From Phascolomyces articulosus (taxonomy: Eukaryota > Mucoromycota > Mucoromycetes > Mucorales > Lichtheimiaceae), in NCBI GenBank assembly GCA_025677815.1, contig JAIXMP010000001.1, positions 806,001 through 870,000 of the forward strand: DNA of 64,000 bases, written 5' to 3'. Both the position numbers and the translations under genes were made by a program. Every line of letters begins with the position of its first letter. Position 1 is the first letter of the stretch. Of this stretch, positions 49,947-62,731 are shown piece after piece. The notes under the pieces are model-generated. The model was not told the origin of the DNA. It saw only the letters and a program-made list of their open reading frames with translations, and did not search any database.

Positions 49947-51843
49947 GTTTATATGTGTATTTTTTAGTGTAATATAGTGGAAGGAAATGGAAGGTATAAC
50001 CACGGGTGGAACAACTCCACCCTAGAAAGGCGGCTTTAAAATAAGTAAGCCAAAGAGAAAACTAAGTCACAGTTTTTGAAGTTGCCAAATGGAGGTATCT
50101 GCGACTTTATTTTTGATATCGGATGGTTATTGCTTTACCAAATTTAATAAAGAACTATTCATTTATAGTAATATACACAATATGATCTCATATTAACTTG
50201 ATTATTCATTATAGTGAATATGTTGTTACTGTCTTGATAGATTACTTTAATCTTAAAATTAGCTTTCATTTTACAATGGTTCTTTTTTTACGAGTTACTT
50301 GTAGTAGGATTTATATTATATATAATTAATAATACAGCGTTGGAAATTGAATTTGGCCATGCCAAATAAAAGTGAGCCATGCCAAGGACATTTAGGCATA
50401 CCCATCAAAAATATGGATATCGAGTGTCAAGGAAAGTAGAACAATCATGATCTTTGGGAGAGTCAATTCTTGCGACGTCGTCTATATATAATAGTGCTGA
50501 AATAATTGTGGTTGAAGTGCGTGGGTGATCTTTATCATGACGGCAACTAACTTCATCTTTATATCCATGATCTTGAGGAGATACTTCAGTGGGCTCTTTT
50601 GCAAGCGTTGATTGTAGTTTCAGTGATTTGTGACAACATACCACTATGTCGAGTTGTAATCGTCGAGGTACGCTTAGCACCAATAAGACGGCATCACCAG
50701 GGCTTTACGTTGCGCCATTTTACAACTATGTTTGATTTCTTCAGCTGGGAATGGGTTTGCGGAATTTGGTTATTTTAACAGCAATAGAAATAAAAAACAA
50801 TAATGAGCGGACAGCGTAATTCTTTGAGACTCGGTTATATAGTTTAATAATATAAGGAAGATTTGAGTGTAAGTTATTCTTTCTACAATACTATTTACAA
50901 CGGCGTATTTATACTTTTTCTATACTATGGATGATGTATGAGAGAGTCCGGTACTTTAGCTTAGTAAGTATGCATTCTTGGAGGTTTATTATTATGATTT
51001 ATAAGAGATGTATTGGGCTTGGCCATGATGTTCTCTATTCATTTATTTCATTTCGATGGCGAGTTAGACATTGTTATGCAAATAAACCAATTTCCTTTTT
51101 AAAAAGAGCCTGTAAACTTTCATACTTGGTTATCATTTTAGGTTTTAGTTTGTGTATTCCGGGATAATGGGGCATTATTGCTATAACACTACAGGATTGT
51201 CATCATTACATTCAAAACATTGCTGTTTCAAAAAAGCTGAAGTTCTGACTGCATTATGTATATTTTCTATATACGTATCATTTATTGGCATAATATATCT
51301 TCTGAATCAAGAAACAGTATGATCATATATATACACTAATACAACTTATATGGATCTATTTCACATATTCATATACACACAATATCCTCAGTGTTTTACC
51401 ACTTATTACTCCTTTTTTTTTATTTACATGTATAATGGAAGATTTCCAACTACAAGTTCTATACAATCTTTGTCAGTAAGTGCTTTTAAAAAAAACCAAT
51501 TACAGTAGTTTGAATATTTGGATATTTATCTTTTGCATTTTAAAAATATTGAGGAGAATAATAAGAGAGAAAATAAAATCGAGATAAATGCTACAGGTAA
51601 TGAGTGATAAAAAGAAAAAAAAATATAAAAGAAAAATAGAATGATAGGGTATTATAATAAAAAAAAAAGTCAATATGGAAAACGAAATGAAACGAGATGT
51701 AATAATGATAATGAATGATAAAAAGAAAAAATGAATATAGAAGAATAATAAGAGGAATGAAATGTTTGGATATAATTTTCACAAATATGTGATTTTGGAT
51801 AGGGGAAAAAATGGGTAAGGCATAATAATGATAATCAATGGAG
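49947..51843. other. Long gene-poor intergenic
   Basis: About 1.9 kb without a supported gene. Short frames on both strands are low-complexity. AT-rich, with a slightly GC-richer stretch at about 50380-50770. Confidence 0.5.
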
Positions 51844-53730
51844 CTAAAAGTTATTTTCTTTATAGATACTGTCCGAATTTGAAGAGGATGCTGATGATGG
51901 TGGTTTGCTCGTACTTGGAATAAAGGAGGGAGGGACGATGTTTGTTTCACCCTGGGCAGAAGGAGGTACCCTGGTACCGCAACATAACGCATACGTACCA
52001 TTAACTAAAGTTCTACCATCATGTGCAGCTAACTCCAGAATCGAAAACATTTTCATTACATAGTCACCATTTGTCATAGGATATATAAATTCATCAGATC
52101 TTCTGACACGAATGACGTTTCCTTTGAAGCAATCCACATCAATCAATTTAATACCACTTTAGAAAAAAAATATTCAGAATATATTCAAATGTTTATATGT
52201 GCAAAATAAACCAAATTTGAATTTATCTCGAATATTTTTTAAATATCTTTTGAATATGAATGTTTTTGTATATATTTCCAATATATTTCGAATATTTTTG
52301 CCTTTTTAACAATGAAAAATAATATTCAAAATATATTCGAAGTTGAACATGTAAATTTTTTATGAATTTAGAAATATATTCTGAATTTTTTTTTGCATCT
52401 ACAAATTTTTTTTGAATATTTTTCTAAGATGAATGGTATGTTTGTTTAGTTAGTAAGTTAATATTTACAACAAACTTTCCATGATAATAGCTGCTATTGT
52501 TATATTATTATTATTGTGTTTTCATACAATTTATATTTATTGTATCCTAAAAAACGTATATCTCGCAAATAATGATGGACGATCATTGATGGTATCTATA
52601 AGCATGTCTTTCAGAACGAATGGAAGCTTTAACATAGAATCTTCAAATTCTTTTGTATTATCTCGTGTTTGCCCGATTTCTAATCCACCAAATTCTTTAT
52701 CACCACCGATGGACTTATTTTTGCTGTAAAATTAAGTAAGTCTGTCACCAATGTAGATCGTGTCAACCTGTCACCCAATCTTTTCTCGTTCAATCTCCAA
52801 ACTAGATGATAGTTTACGCTTGGAATTTAAAAGCTGTGCATGCGAAGTAGAAGTTTTCTTTTTTCTTTAAAAAAATTGTTAATTTTGTTACTTGGTTTAT
52901 GCCCAGCTAAAAAAAACCATGTACTGTACTTACCCTAATGCTTGAATGTCTGAGTTATGAAAGGAATATGGTATTGATGGGAAACCAAAGGTAATACAAT
53001 GAATTACTTTCTTTTTTTTTGGATGAGTGTGCTGGAGCCAGGAATAAAAAATTTGGAAGTTTGTTCCAATGTGCGAGGTAGCCATTCCAAGAGTGGATCC
53101 TTTATCGGACGATATTCAATTTGACGTCCATATTAATAGGCTTCCAATGCTCCTTTCTAACATTAGTAATAGCCATGAGAGCAATTGGTTAATAATCATT
53201 AAAAGCATGTTATCTTTATCTCTCTGTAACATCTAACATAATTTTACCAATTTTTAAATTTTGAAACCAACCCAACAGGAATGGGGACGGAGTAGAGGCT
53301 TACTAGAATTTTTCAATTCCTCCAGCTCTTCCTTGTTAAAGTAATCCTCCCAGTTTAAATCACCAGTATCTAAAATGAAAGATAGTGTAGGACTGCAGAA
53401 CAATTTGATCAGTAATCCAGTTTCTCCCAATCATTATTACTTACTGTACATATGTAAGGGTAGATAACAAATTCTTTCATTTTGTTTTCAACTGTCCATA
53501 GTTCTTTGTCTTCAAGTGCGGCGCGTCGCCTGGTTGCCTCCAAATACCAACAAGACTGTGGATTTAATCTTTAGTACAACTTCACAATCCTTTCTCGATC
53601 ACCAACTTCCAAAGGTGTTTTTAATGTCGGACATGATCAGGATGATGAAGAAAAAATGTCAAATGCCGGTGTCTTCAATCCCAGACTTGGCCTTGATGAT
53701 TCAACTTGTGAGGTGTTCTCCTCCCTTTTA
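51844..53730 (-). pseudogene. Relic of an unnamed multi-exon fungal family
   Basis: Several minus-strand blocks keep protein-like order but not frame. TPLEVGDRERIVKLY, a stop, then LNPQSCWYLEATRRRAALEDKELWTVENKMKEFV (about 53690-53480); GDLNWEDYFNKEELEELKNS (about 53350); YRPIKDPLLEWLPRTLEQ (about 53080); GGDKEFGGLEIGQTRDNTKEFEDSMLKLP (about 52700); and a last open block LIDVDCFKGNVIRVRRSDEF..LELAAHDGRTLVNGTY, ending at 51844. From memory this order resembles a multi-copy hypothetical family of Mucorales genomes, function unknown. Stops, frame changes and an AT-rich insertion (52165-52440) indicate a dead copy. Confidence 0.4.
52165..52440. repeat. Degenerate AT-rich palindromic repeat block
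   Basis: The motif ATATTC(G/A)AA and its complement TTCGAATATT recur at least eight times in about 275 bases (for example near 52170, 52230, 52250, 52290, 52322, 52335 and 52412), in both orientations. It lies within the coding relic and looks like a decayed short-repeat insertion or low-complexity expansion. Confidence 0.45.
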
Positions 53731-55968
53731 AATATCTCTTCAACCCATTTCCAGCTTGGTTTGGCAGAATCCTAACCATATCATTAAAATCGCGTTAGTG
53801 TACATTATTCACGCAAAGTTATTTTGTTATTAGCCTTTCGCAATTACCATCTGTATTTCAAATTCATTAGCATAACCTTGAATATTTTTGATCTATAATG
53901 CTTTACAATTCAATGTCAATTCAGAAGCCGGATAGCTTTGCCAAAGAGTTCGGTTATCAAACCATCTATAACAGAATGAAAAGTAATTTTTTCCTTCCCT
54001 TTCATACCACTCAAAAGAGAACGGATTACTAGTATATTATTAGCCCTTATATGTTATATATTCTATTGATGAAACTGCATCATATTCCTTTTGAGACTTT
54101 GATTAATATAAGTTTCAGTCATGATTGACATCGGATTTCCTACAAAACAACTAGGGAATAAGAAGAGTAAACGCGTTTTAAAGACTGCGCAATGATAAAA
54201 ATCAGCTCAATAAAAAGTATACTGTGTGGCAATGGCTATGTGTTGATGCGAGATTCCATCGTCCTGCTCCTTCTTTTTTTTTTTTTGTATAGTATATGAA
54301 AATAAACCGTGGAAGGATTTTTCTCGTAGTTTTTCTAAAACATTGTAATAATTTGAAAACACCAATAGCTGAAAAAAAAGAACGTTGATGATGTATACCA
54401 TCGATGACGTTTTCGCTTTATCGACAATATTGAACAAATAAAAACATCTAATACTGAATCGTTGTTGTTGGGACGATGAAAAATGACAGCAATCGAATTT
54501 CTGAGAGAAGTAGAATCACTTCAATGTGTGGTTTCAACGAAGGGTTTGATTGTAAGCTATCAGTTGCGAGTAGTACTTTTCAGTCATTCATGTTATTTCC
54601 ATTATTTATGATACCAAATAATAGGAAAAAGAGAACCTTTGTTATTATCCATATAGAATGAAAAAGAGACTCTTGACATTCTTTGGATGTCATTACCGCC
54701 ATTCACTATTATTTTGAAGGGAGGAAATGGTATAGTACTGGAGATTCAGTTTTTTTTTATAATAGTTATTATGTTTCTTCAATGCCCAGAGTTCCTGTTG
54801 TTACTTTTGTCTTTATTGAAGTATTACCTTTAGGAATTTATCATTGTGGACCAAGAAAAAAAAAGTAGCTTACTGAATTTTCATTCAGTGAAAAACAACA
54901 ACAGAATACTCTTGTCGTATTCTCCATGTTTCTTCTCTTGAGTAAACTCGAATAAAAAAATGACTTCAGTCTTTCTTACTTCTCTTTCTATTAGACGAAT
55001 TTTTCGATATTATACAACCAAGGTATTGTTTTTGATCGAAAACTAATTTAAGTACTGAATTGACTTCTTGCTTATAAAGCAATGAGCTATAACAAAAACA
55101 TAAAATTATGATGGCAGATACTTGAAAATATACGAGAAGAAATGAAGAAGAAAAAGTAGTTTTATTTGTCTACAAAGCATTCCTATATAGGTGGCAGAGA
55201 AATTTGATAAAATAATAGTCCCAATTAGATAGCTATTAACGGTAGTGGTGATTGACTACAATAATGAGCCACAGTTATTGTGGTATTTATATACATATGC
55301 GCAAACTGATCCATTATAGAAGAAGAAAAAAATGGAATTCTACAAGGTCATGTTATTTTGATCAAAAGAATGATTTTTATATTTTGTGAGAATTATTATT
55401 TAGTATGACTGATGAATATAAAAAAATCATTATTCAATGAAAAATAAAAGATGTGGTGATGCTACCTTGCATCCTAATACTACTATCACTCTTCAAAGAT
55501 ATGAGTTGCATCCCAACAAGAAGTGTCTATAGGAGAACTTTTATACAAAAGAATAAAGTTTAAACTGACCTTATAATTATTAAAGGTGAAGAGTAAATTT
55601 ATCTTGATTTGGTTGATTTTTGATGATGTTTTCCAATTTCTCTATTCAAGGTTCCTTTTCTTCGTTTATAAAAAAAAATAACTACTTCAATCCAACTATT
55701 CTCGATCGATCTTTTGGATAACAAACTATATGATTTTATGCAGGATTTATTCCAAAATTTTTTTCGGATCCACCAGTATGTGTATCTTTAGGATGTATGT
55801 GATAAAAAAAAAGATGCAGAATATCTTCGAAAGCGGTAGATGAAAAAGAGAGTTTGTTGGAGGAAATAAACTCTTTCTCTTTTACCACGAGTTTAATTTG
55901 TTTCTCTTTTTCTTATTTCTTCCTTCTTGTCTTATTTACTACGCGTGCTTGAATTTATCCTCGACATC
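53731..55968. other. Long gene-poor intergenic
   Basis: About 2.2 kb with no supported gene. AT-rich; short plus-strand frames around 54476-54868 have no family features. The last 100 bases are CT-rich, as expected before the gene at 55969. Confidence 0.5.
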
Positions 55969-57119
55969 ATGCTTTCACCCGAACAAATGCAAACCGTCAA
56001 GGTAGCACTCATTCTGTGCTCATGTTTCTTTGCCTATGGTGTAAGTTATTATTATAATTATTATTTATTATTATTATTATTTCACACGATCCCCCCACCA
56101 GTTCATTTGTTAATATATAATTACTCACACACACACACACATATATATATATATGATTAGACTTATTGGTCTGATTGGGCATTTGACTATTATTTGCTAT
56201 GGGCCAATCCAGCTGACCATCCTAACGCAGTTTCTCGGGCCATTGTAAGTTTCATTCAATGAATTGAAGAAAAAAAAAGAAGAGTGGTTTTTATATGGGC
56301 TCGAGAGTGTGTTGAAAAAAAAAAAGAGAGTTTGGGCTTTTTTTTCTTTTGTTCCGTAATTTGTATGGATATGAAAATTATTCTGATCTACCCTATTACA
56401 ACTATTTATATAGTTGTACTACACAACTCAAACACAAGCACCCGATATTCTCAAATATATTCCTTTTGTGAATCTTATCATTGGTGCTATTGGATTTTCG
56501 GCAGGTCTTGCTCATTTCACTGAAGGAAATATCTTGTTTGATGGTGCATCATTAGGTATATATACAGATGGATTAGGATGTGCGGTGTTGTCAGAGAACA
56601 TTTTGCATAATGATGGTAATGATGTATATATTGTAATGCTGTTTTACTAAATGAAAATCAATTTTAGTTTTAATGTTGTTTGGTTTATCAACACATGCTA
56701 CTTCTGTTCGACCAGGTAAAAAAAAAAAAAAAAAAAGACGATGATCGAATCAAAAGATAAACGAAAGAAAGGATAATTACTGACAAATGATGGTAAATAT
56801 ACTTTTATGGATATTAGGTTTAGAAGTGATTGTTTCAACAACGGAAGAAACTGAAGAAGTTGTTTCATCATTAAAGAATATCGCTGCTGCTCATTTTATT
56901 ATTGTTTTGGCCATTACTGGTAATGTTTATCGATTGGTTATAAGGATTTAAAAAAAAAGAAAGGGAAAGGGAAAGAGAGAGAGAGAGAGAGATGACTAAT
57001 TCAATGATCTATTCTTCTATTTAGGTATTATCGGTCTTCAAATTGCACATTACTTTGTCATGAAGAAGACAGCTCAAGCAGAACAAAGAGAAGTAGATGC
57101 TAACAAAAAGAGCAACTAA
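55969..57119 (+). CDS. Shr3/Psh3-type ER chaperone of amino-acid permeases
   Basis: Small multi-span ER membrane protein. Six exons (55969-56040, 56161-56244, 56414-56615, 56668-56715, 56818-56919, 57025-57119), 200 residues. The first span (VALILCSCFFAYG) leads to TYWSDWAFDYYLLWANP. Next comes the family-like core YYTTQTQAPDILKYIPFVNL, a second span, then EGNILFDGASL, which matches the LFDGASL signature I associate with Shr3 and Psh3. Two more hydrophobic segments and a Lys-rich tail (ANKKSN) follow, compatible with ER retention. Shr3 proteins help amino-acid permeases fold and leave the ER. The first ATG in exon 1 was used; the frame is open upstream but has no ATG. Function is inferred from the core motif and topology. 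Confidence 0.75.
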
Positions 57120-59288
57120 AAGAAACCGTTTTTTTTTTCCTTTTTCTACTTCTTCTTTTGCTCCTCCACCTTTTTTCTTTTCTTTCTCCTATCAAAATAT
57201 AATAACACACATTTTACTCCTCTTCTTCCTCCTTCATCTCCATTTCATCACTGTAACATCCTTTTTGCTTCATAATATACATAATCAACTTGGTAATATA
57301 GTCTCTCTTTCACTGTTTTTTTTTCAAATATATAAATATCTACGTATTTTTATAAATCATCTTTCCAATGAGCATGGTACTATAGGATTAGAAATGAAGA
57401 AGAGTATATATTTATTTAGCAGCAGATCAAGAAAAGATTTCCAAAATATTTATGCAAGTGTCATGCTGCTAAATAATGTAAAAATTCAAATAAAGTAATT
57501 GACTTTATAATGATTATCACAGCATGAAACAGACTCGTGTGATAAATGTTGTTGTTGTTTGTTGTCGCAAATCCACACACGATTCATATTTATATTTATT
57601 TAAAGTACGTGAAATATTTCTTTCATAACATGATAATGGTAATAATAATAATTTATCAATTTTCCTCCGTGATATATATATATATGCCCTAGCGTTATTC
57701 ATTGTACTAATTCATATATAGAGATTAGAAACGATCCTACTTTTTTTTTTTTATCAACTTCAAGGAAGAGTATACATTCTATAAAAACCTTCCCTTCATC
57801 TAAAGGTTATATATATATGTATGTAGGCATTGTTCCACACAGCATCATCTCCTATCCTATTCCTCTCCCTTTATACATTTTTAGCTATTCTATTTATCCC
57901 GAGAAAAAAAAAGGTAGTAACTCCCCCCATCGGCTAATGTATTATTACTACCTACATAAATGCGATCTCATGCATAAATAGACATGTTGAGTGTGTGCGT
58001 GTGTGTTTTTCCCTTTTCCTTATGAAATTTAAAAAGAACTTCTCATTCTTTATAATTTCTGCATCAAATAATACTTTATTCGGATCCGATACACTTTGCT
58101 TCTTATTCTTTTATATTTTACTATGTATTATTATTACTATTATTGACATGGTGGATGATGATTATAATTACTTTGAAAAAATAGGAGTCAATTTTTTTTC
58201 CCTCCGAATTGTAGAAGAATTTAACAATCAATAATAATAATGCATATATATTAAGAAATGGTGAGTGGTTGTTTTTTTCATGCATGGTTGTTTCGGCTGA
58301 TATATAAAGTTGTTTCATGTTTTATAGAAAAAAGTAATATGTCAATCACTTGGCTCATCTGACCTAGCCGATCAATTCCAACAACAACAATAACAATCAT
58401 TATCGTAACAACAACAACAACAACAACAACGGGTGGCAATTGTTTTATAGTTAACCAATGAAATCCTTAAATAGTTATATTTATAAAGAACGAATGATGT
58501 CAATCCTATTTATCTATCAGTCTAAATATATATATATCAAAACAGCTATATACAACTCCTCAAGGAAAAGTTGAAAGAAAAGAGATCCCGAAAGAAAGAC
58601 ATAAAAAAAAAGGAGATAAACGGAAAAGAAACAAAATAGAATAAATCATATGTCTATTGCATAATCTATCATATATATAAAAGGGAGAGAAAAGTCCTTA
58701 TTAATGTTGATGATGATGCTTACGATAATTGCGTTGTTATTAGGAAACAAATCATCCATCATCATCATCCGTCCCTCCTTATACACTTTTCAGCTCCTTG
58801 AAGGCTGAGTGATAGTAGTAATAGTAGTAGTAGTAGTTATCAACCAAGTCAATCATCCTGTTTGACATTGAAAACTCCCTCCCAAATAAAATATCGAGAC
58901 AACTTATATAGGGGAAGAAGAGGCAGAGGAGTAAATAATTATCATAAGGTAAAAATGATATTATAGAAACAAGGAGTACGATCTACCTTTTCTTTGAAAC
59001 GGGGCATTTTAGAAACACATAAAAAAATTGGAAAGGAGTTGTTGGTTCTTCCCCAAACGATGACAAAGACAAAACAACCGCATTTTTCTTTACGGAACAC
59101 CCGGCGCCATTAAAAAAAAACCTTTGATCTGCATAAATAAACCCCATTTTTCAATTCCAAAATTTTCTTATTTTCTCTTTTTCTCTTTAATTTTCCACTT
59201 TTTTCTATAACACAACACACATCCATAGATATACCTCTTTATCTTTTTTATTCCTATTCCTCTCTTTATATTCAATAACTAACCCATC
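57120..59288. other. Long intergenic with simple repeats
   Basis: About 2.2 kb. No supported gene. Holds a CAA run (58408-58430), TAG runs near 58824 and many A/T tracts. The last 150 bases are a CT-rich leader for the gene at 59289. Confidence 0.5.
58408..58430. repeat. (CAA)n microsatellite
   Basis: Perfect trinucleotide run in noncoding DNA. Confidence 0.8.
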
Positions 59289-61209
59289 ATGTGTGATCAA
59301 GTATGTTTACTGTTATTCTTGTTGGTTTTTTTTTTAAGTTTTACCATTCATTGTATCACAACAGCCTATGACTGACTCCGATTGATTTTTTTTTTTTATA
59401 ATAGTACAAGTTTGACAGACCCAAAGAATACACAATTTCTGAAGAGGTATGTCCTATTTAAAACATGCATATCTATATACAGAAGAAATAAGTGACTCAC
59501 TCATTCTTATTATTATTATTATGTTACGTAGGTCATTCGATCCTTACAATCAGTTAAACATGATTGTCTCATTGCACTTGATTCACTTTTAAAGTGCATT
59601 GTCGTGACATTACCTTCCACAGAACAACCCCCAAGTTATTATGATGGCAGTGTGCGTCGAAAATCCGATTCTGCCTTATTACCCAACAGTCATTTATTAG
59701 GGTCTATTGCCCATAGTACCAAACGTATAAGTCAATTAGGTGGAACAAGTGCTCCTCCTCCTCGTACAAGTCATATGGTTCGAAGTGAATCCGCACCCTT
59801 GGATATGACCATCATGTCCGATGTTCGTCGGGTTTTACATTCACAACAACAAGTCTTTTCACTTTTGGACAGAAGCAAAGAATATCATTTATGTTACGCT
59901 TTGGCTGCTTTATTATGTAATGTCTATCGTGTGCTTGAATTAACTACCAGTGATGATGATACCAGTAGTACCACTTCCTCCCATGCCACTTTATCTAATG
60001 ATGACAATAATGTATATCAACGATTACGAGAAAAAGTATCTGCTTTTCGAGCTCGCGATATGATAGCTACACCTTCAACAACATTTCCCTCTTCCTTCTT
60101 GCCATCATCTGTATCCACGCCGTCGACCAATGCAGATGAATTAACTGAATTATGGCAGGAAATGGATCAACTCATGGATGCTGTCTATTGTCTTGGTTAT
60201 GAAAAATGTTATGCACCCCCTGCTTATCATACCCGAGATGAAGAAGAAGAGGATGATATCAATGATGAATTACCACCACCTTATGTCTCTGAAAAAACAC
60301 AAAACGATTTGGATAATTTACTTTCAGCTATCGATCGTCTTAGTCAAGTGGCTCCGCAATTAAATAATCAACGTGTAGATATGACAGAGCGCCAAGCCAA
60401 TGAATTAACAGCTGCCTCAATTGGAAAGATTGTTGAACGTTTGGCTTTAGGTCGTATGAATGACCAACGCGCCACATTACCTACAATACTCAATACCTCT
60501 GCATCAACACATACAAAACATAACAAGGATATTATGCTTCGTCATTTAATTGTACAAATTTGTCATACCACTTCCAAATCTTTGGATCATCAAAGAGTCT
60601 CTTTGGATTCAAAACCACAGAAAAAAATCAATGTGGCTTCCATGCATGGATTATTTGATCGTTTAGATCGTGGAAGAATGGCTGATCAGGTAAAATATTA
60701 TATATTAATACTTGGTATTTTTTTTTTGTATTATATAATAAGATAAAACCATATACTTATACATGATATTATTATGTATTACGTAGGAATGGAAATCACC
60801 TCCTGATGAACGATTATTTCGAGAAATGTCGGGTATGATGGATACTGTTGTCAAATCATTGCATCGACCTCGATTTTCCAAACAACGATTTCAAATGACA
60901 GCTACCAAGGAACGTAATATGTTTATATCCGATTTACTTCATAAAGTTGATAAATTAGAAGGACGACGGATGGAAAATCAAGATGCTTCTATTCGTCAAC
61001 GACATCGTCATCCATCCACTACATATACAAGTAGTAGTAGTAGTAGTAGTAGTAGTATACCCTCTCCTCCCTTGACCCCTCGTAATATAGAAGAAGATGA
61101 AGAGATTTTTGACCTGTTTGATCATATGGCTAAATCTCAATTTTCAAATCAACGCGCTGTGTATCGAGGTCCAGTTACTACTACTTCACAATGTGCACCT
61201 TTAGCATAA
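59289..61209 (+). CDS. Unrecognised protein with three PPxY motifs and a recurring R(M/F)xxQ motif
   Basis: Four exons (59289-59300, 59405-59446, 59532-60689, 60787-61209), 544 residues. Exon 1 encodes only MCDQ and joins YKFDRPKEYTISEE in frame. I do not recognise the family. Visible features: PPSY (residues 51-54), PPAY (247-250) and PPPY (266-269), PPxY motifs of the kind bound by WW domains of Nedd4/Rsp5 ubiquitin ligases, two of them flanking an acidic run (DEEEEDD). A short motif recurs at least seven times in the second half: LNNQRV, GRMNDQRA, LDHQRV, GRMADQE, RFSKQRF, GRRMENQD, FSNQRAV, usually after a Leu-rich helix. Ser-rich linkers include a nine-Ser run. No membrane span. A soluble adaptor or scaffold is plausible but unproven. 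Confidence 0.75.
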
Positions 61210-61575
61210 CCTTTTATCATTATTATTACTATTATCTTTTTACAACAACAACAATTTCTTGTTTATAGTCCTATAACATTTTAGTATTATTATTATTTTT
61301 ATTATTCTATCCTCCCCCCCCTTTTCAAATAGTTTAATGTGTACATTATATCGCCCTAGTCTTTAACTATTATTAATCTCATTCGTATTATAAAAAAAAA
61401 TATAAACAATTATTTTTACCAAACTAGTCGAACAACAAAAAAAAGCTGAAAATAACAATTAATCGGAGTGTGCATTACCGTGTGGTGTGCGTGCGTGTGT
61501 CAATTTTCTTTATAACCTGCCCTTTTTCTTTCTCTCACTCCTAACCAAACACCTCCCCTTTTTACTTTTTGTGTC
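61210..61575. other. Intergenic
   Basis: No gene seen. 3' flank of the PPxY gene and a CT-rich leader (CTTTCTCTCACTCC, about 61528) of the mtSSB gene. Confidence 0.5.
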
Positions 61576-62429
61576 ATGGCATCTCTTTTTCGACCAGTAT
61601 CAATCTCTACAAAATTTGCAAGAGTAATTATATACCTATTTTATTATTGAATTGAACGAGGGAAATGAATATATATATATATATATATATATATACATTT
61701 ATTAATGACGTGTGTTTGAACCATTAGGCATTTTCGTCGTCAAATGCTCGTTTGGACTGTAGGTTTTTTATTTTTGAAAGTGTTACGATCGTTATATAAA
61801 AGAAACATTAAATATGGAATGGATTGGATCTGTTTATAGTGAACAAGGTTCAATTGATTGGACGCGTGGGTGCCGATCCTACAGTAACTGAATTTAGTGA
61901 AGATCGTCGTGTTGTCAACTATACCGTTGCAACTTCAGAAACTCGACCTGATAAAGAAGGTAACTCTTATCCTATTTATTTATCCTCATCTCAACCTAAT
62001 TTATCCATTGGGCAATCATAACTTATTTGCAAAATTTTTCTTGGGATTTATAGGCAACTTGATAAAGCGAACACAATGGCATCGTATCACATCATGGAAC
62101 TCGGCAGATTGGCTTCCTGAAAAAGTCAAGAAAGGGTATGATAAAAAAAAAAACAAAACGAAATGTGATCATCATGAAGTATATACCACTTATTGACAAA
62201 TATATATAAATAGTGATCTTGTTTATGTAGAAGGATCTCTTCGTTATAATGATTACACTGATCGGGAAGGTGTCATGCGTACCAAGGCTGAAATTCATCA
62301 ATGTAAGTCTATCATTTATATTGGATATAAATGAAAATATAGATTATGATCAAGTTGACTAACCATAAATTCTCTTTGGTTTCTATAGCACAATTCAGAT
62401 TATTGGGTCGTCCATCCCGTGAAGAATAA
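61576..62429 (+). CDS. RIM1: Mitochondrial single-stranded DNA-binding protein
   Basis: OB-fold protein that coats single-stranded mitochondrial DNA during replication. Six short exons (61576-61623, 61728-61758, 61840-61959, 62054-62135, 62214-62302, 62389-62429), 136 residues. Exons 1-2 give a basic, Ser-rich presequence (MASLFRPVSISTKFARAF). The SSB core follows: LNKVQLIGRVGADPTVTE, VVNYTVATSET, QWHRITSWN, GDLVYVEGSLRYNDY and the C-terminal strand RTKAEIHQSQFRLLG. There is no acidic C-terminal tail like that of bacterial SSB, as usual for mitochondrial forms. Every splice join is in phase. The gene is yeast Rim1-like; the symbol is by analogy. Confidence 0.92.
61669..61695. repeat. (AT)n microsatellite in mtSSB intron 1
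   Basis: Perfect AT dinucleotide run inside the first intron of the mtSSB gene. Confidence 0.8.
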
Positions 62430-62731
62430 ATAATAATAATAATAAAACGCGTTTTCGTTGACACATAAAAAAAACCCAGTCGGACCAGTTTTTTTTTTTT
62501 TTTTTTTCGTGTAGTGTTATGTGTGACCGCATTCATTTTTTTACATATAAATACCCTCAAACATTCTCAATTTGTTTTTTTTTTCTTTCTTTCCTCCAAT
62601 TTTTTTTTCTTACTCTATTTTTCTATCCTGGTATGTTATTTTATTTATATGTATTATATACGCGTGTTAGTGTGTGAAAAGGATGAAGGATGAAAAAAAA
62701 TGAAATACAGTGATGATAATTTTCCCATTAG
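62430..62731. other. Intergenic
   Basis: No gene seen. Contains a long T run (about 62490-62507) and a CT-rich stretch near 62580-62630. Confidence 0.5.

Noticed and set aside
58408..58430. Regular CAA repeats considered as a CRISPR-like array
   Set aside because: Simple microsatellite without spacers, in a eukaryotic genome.
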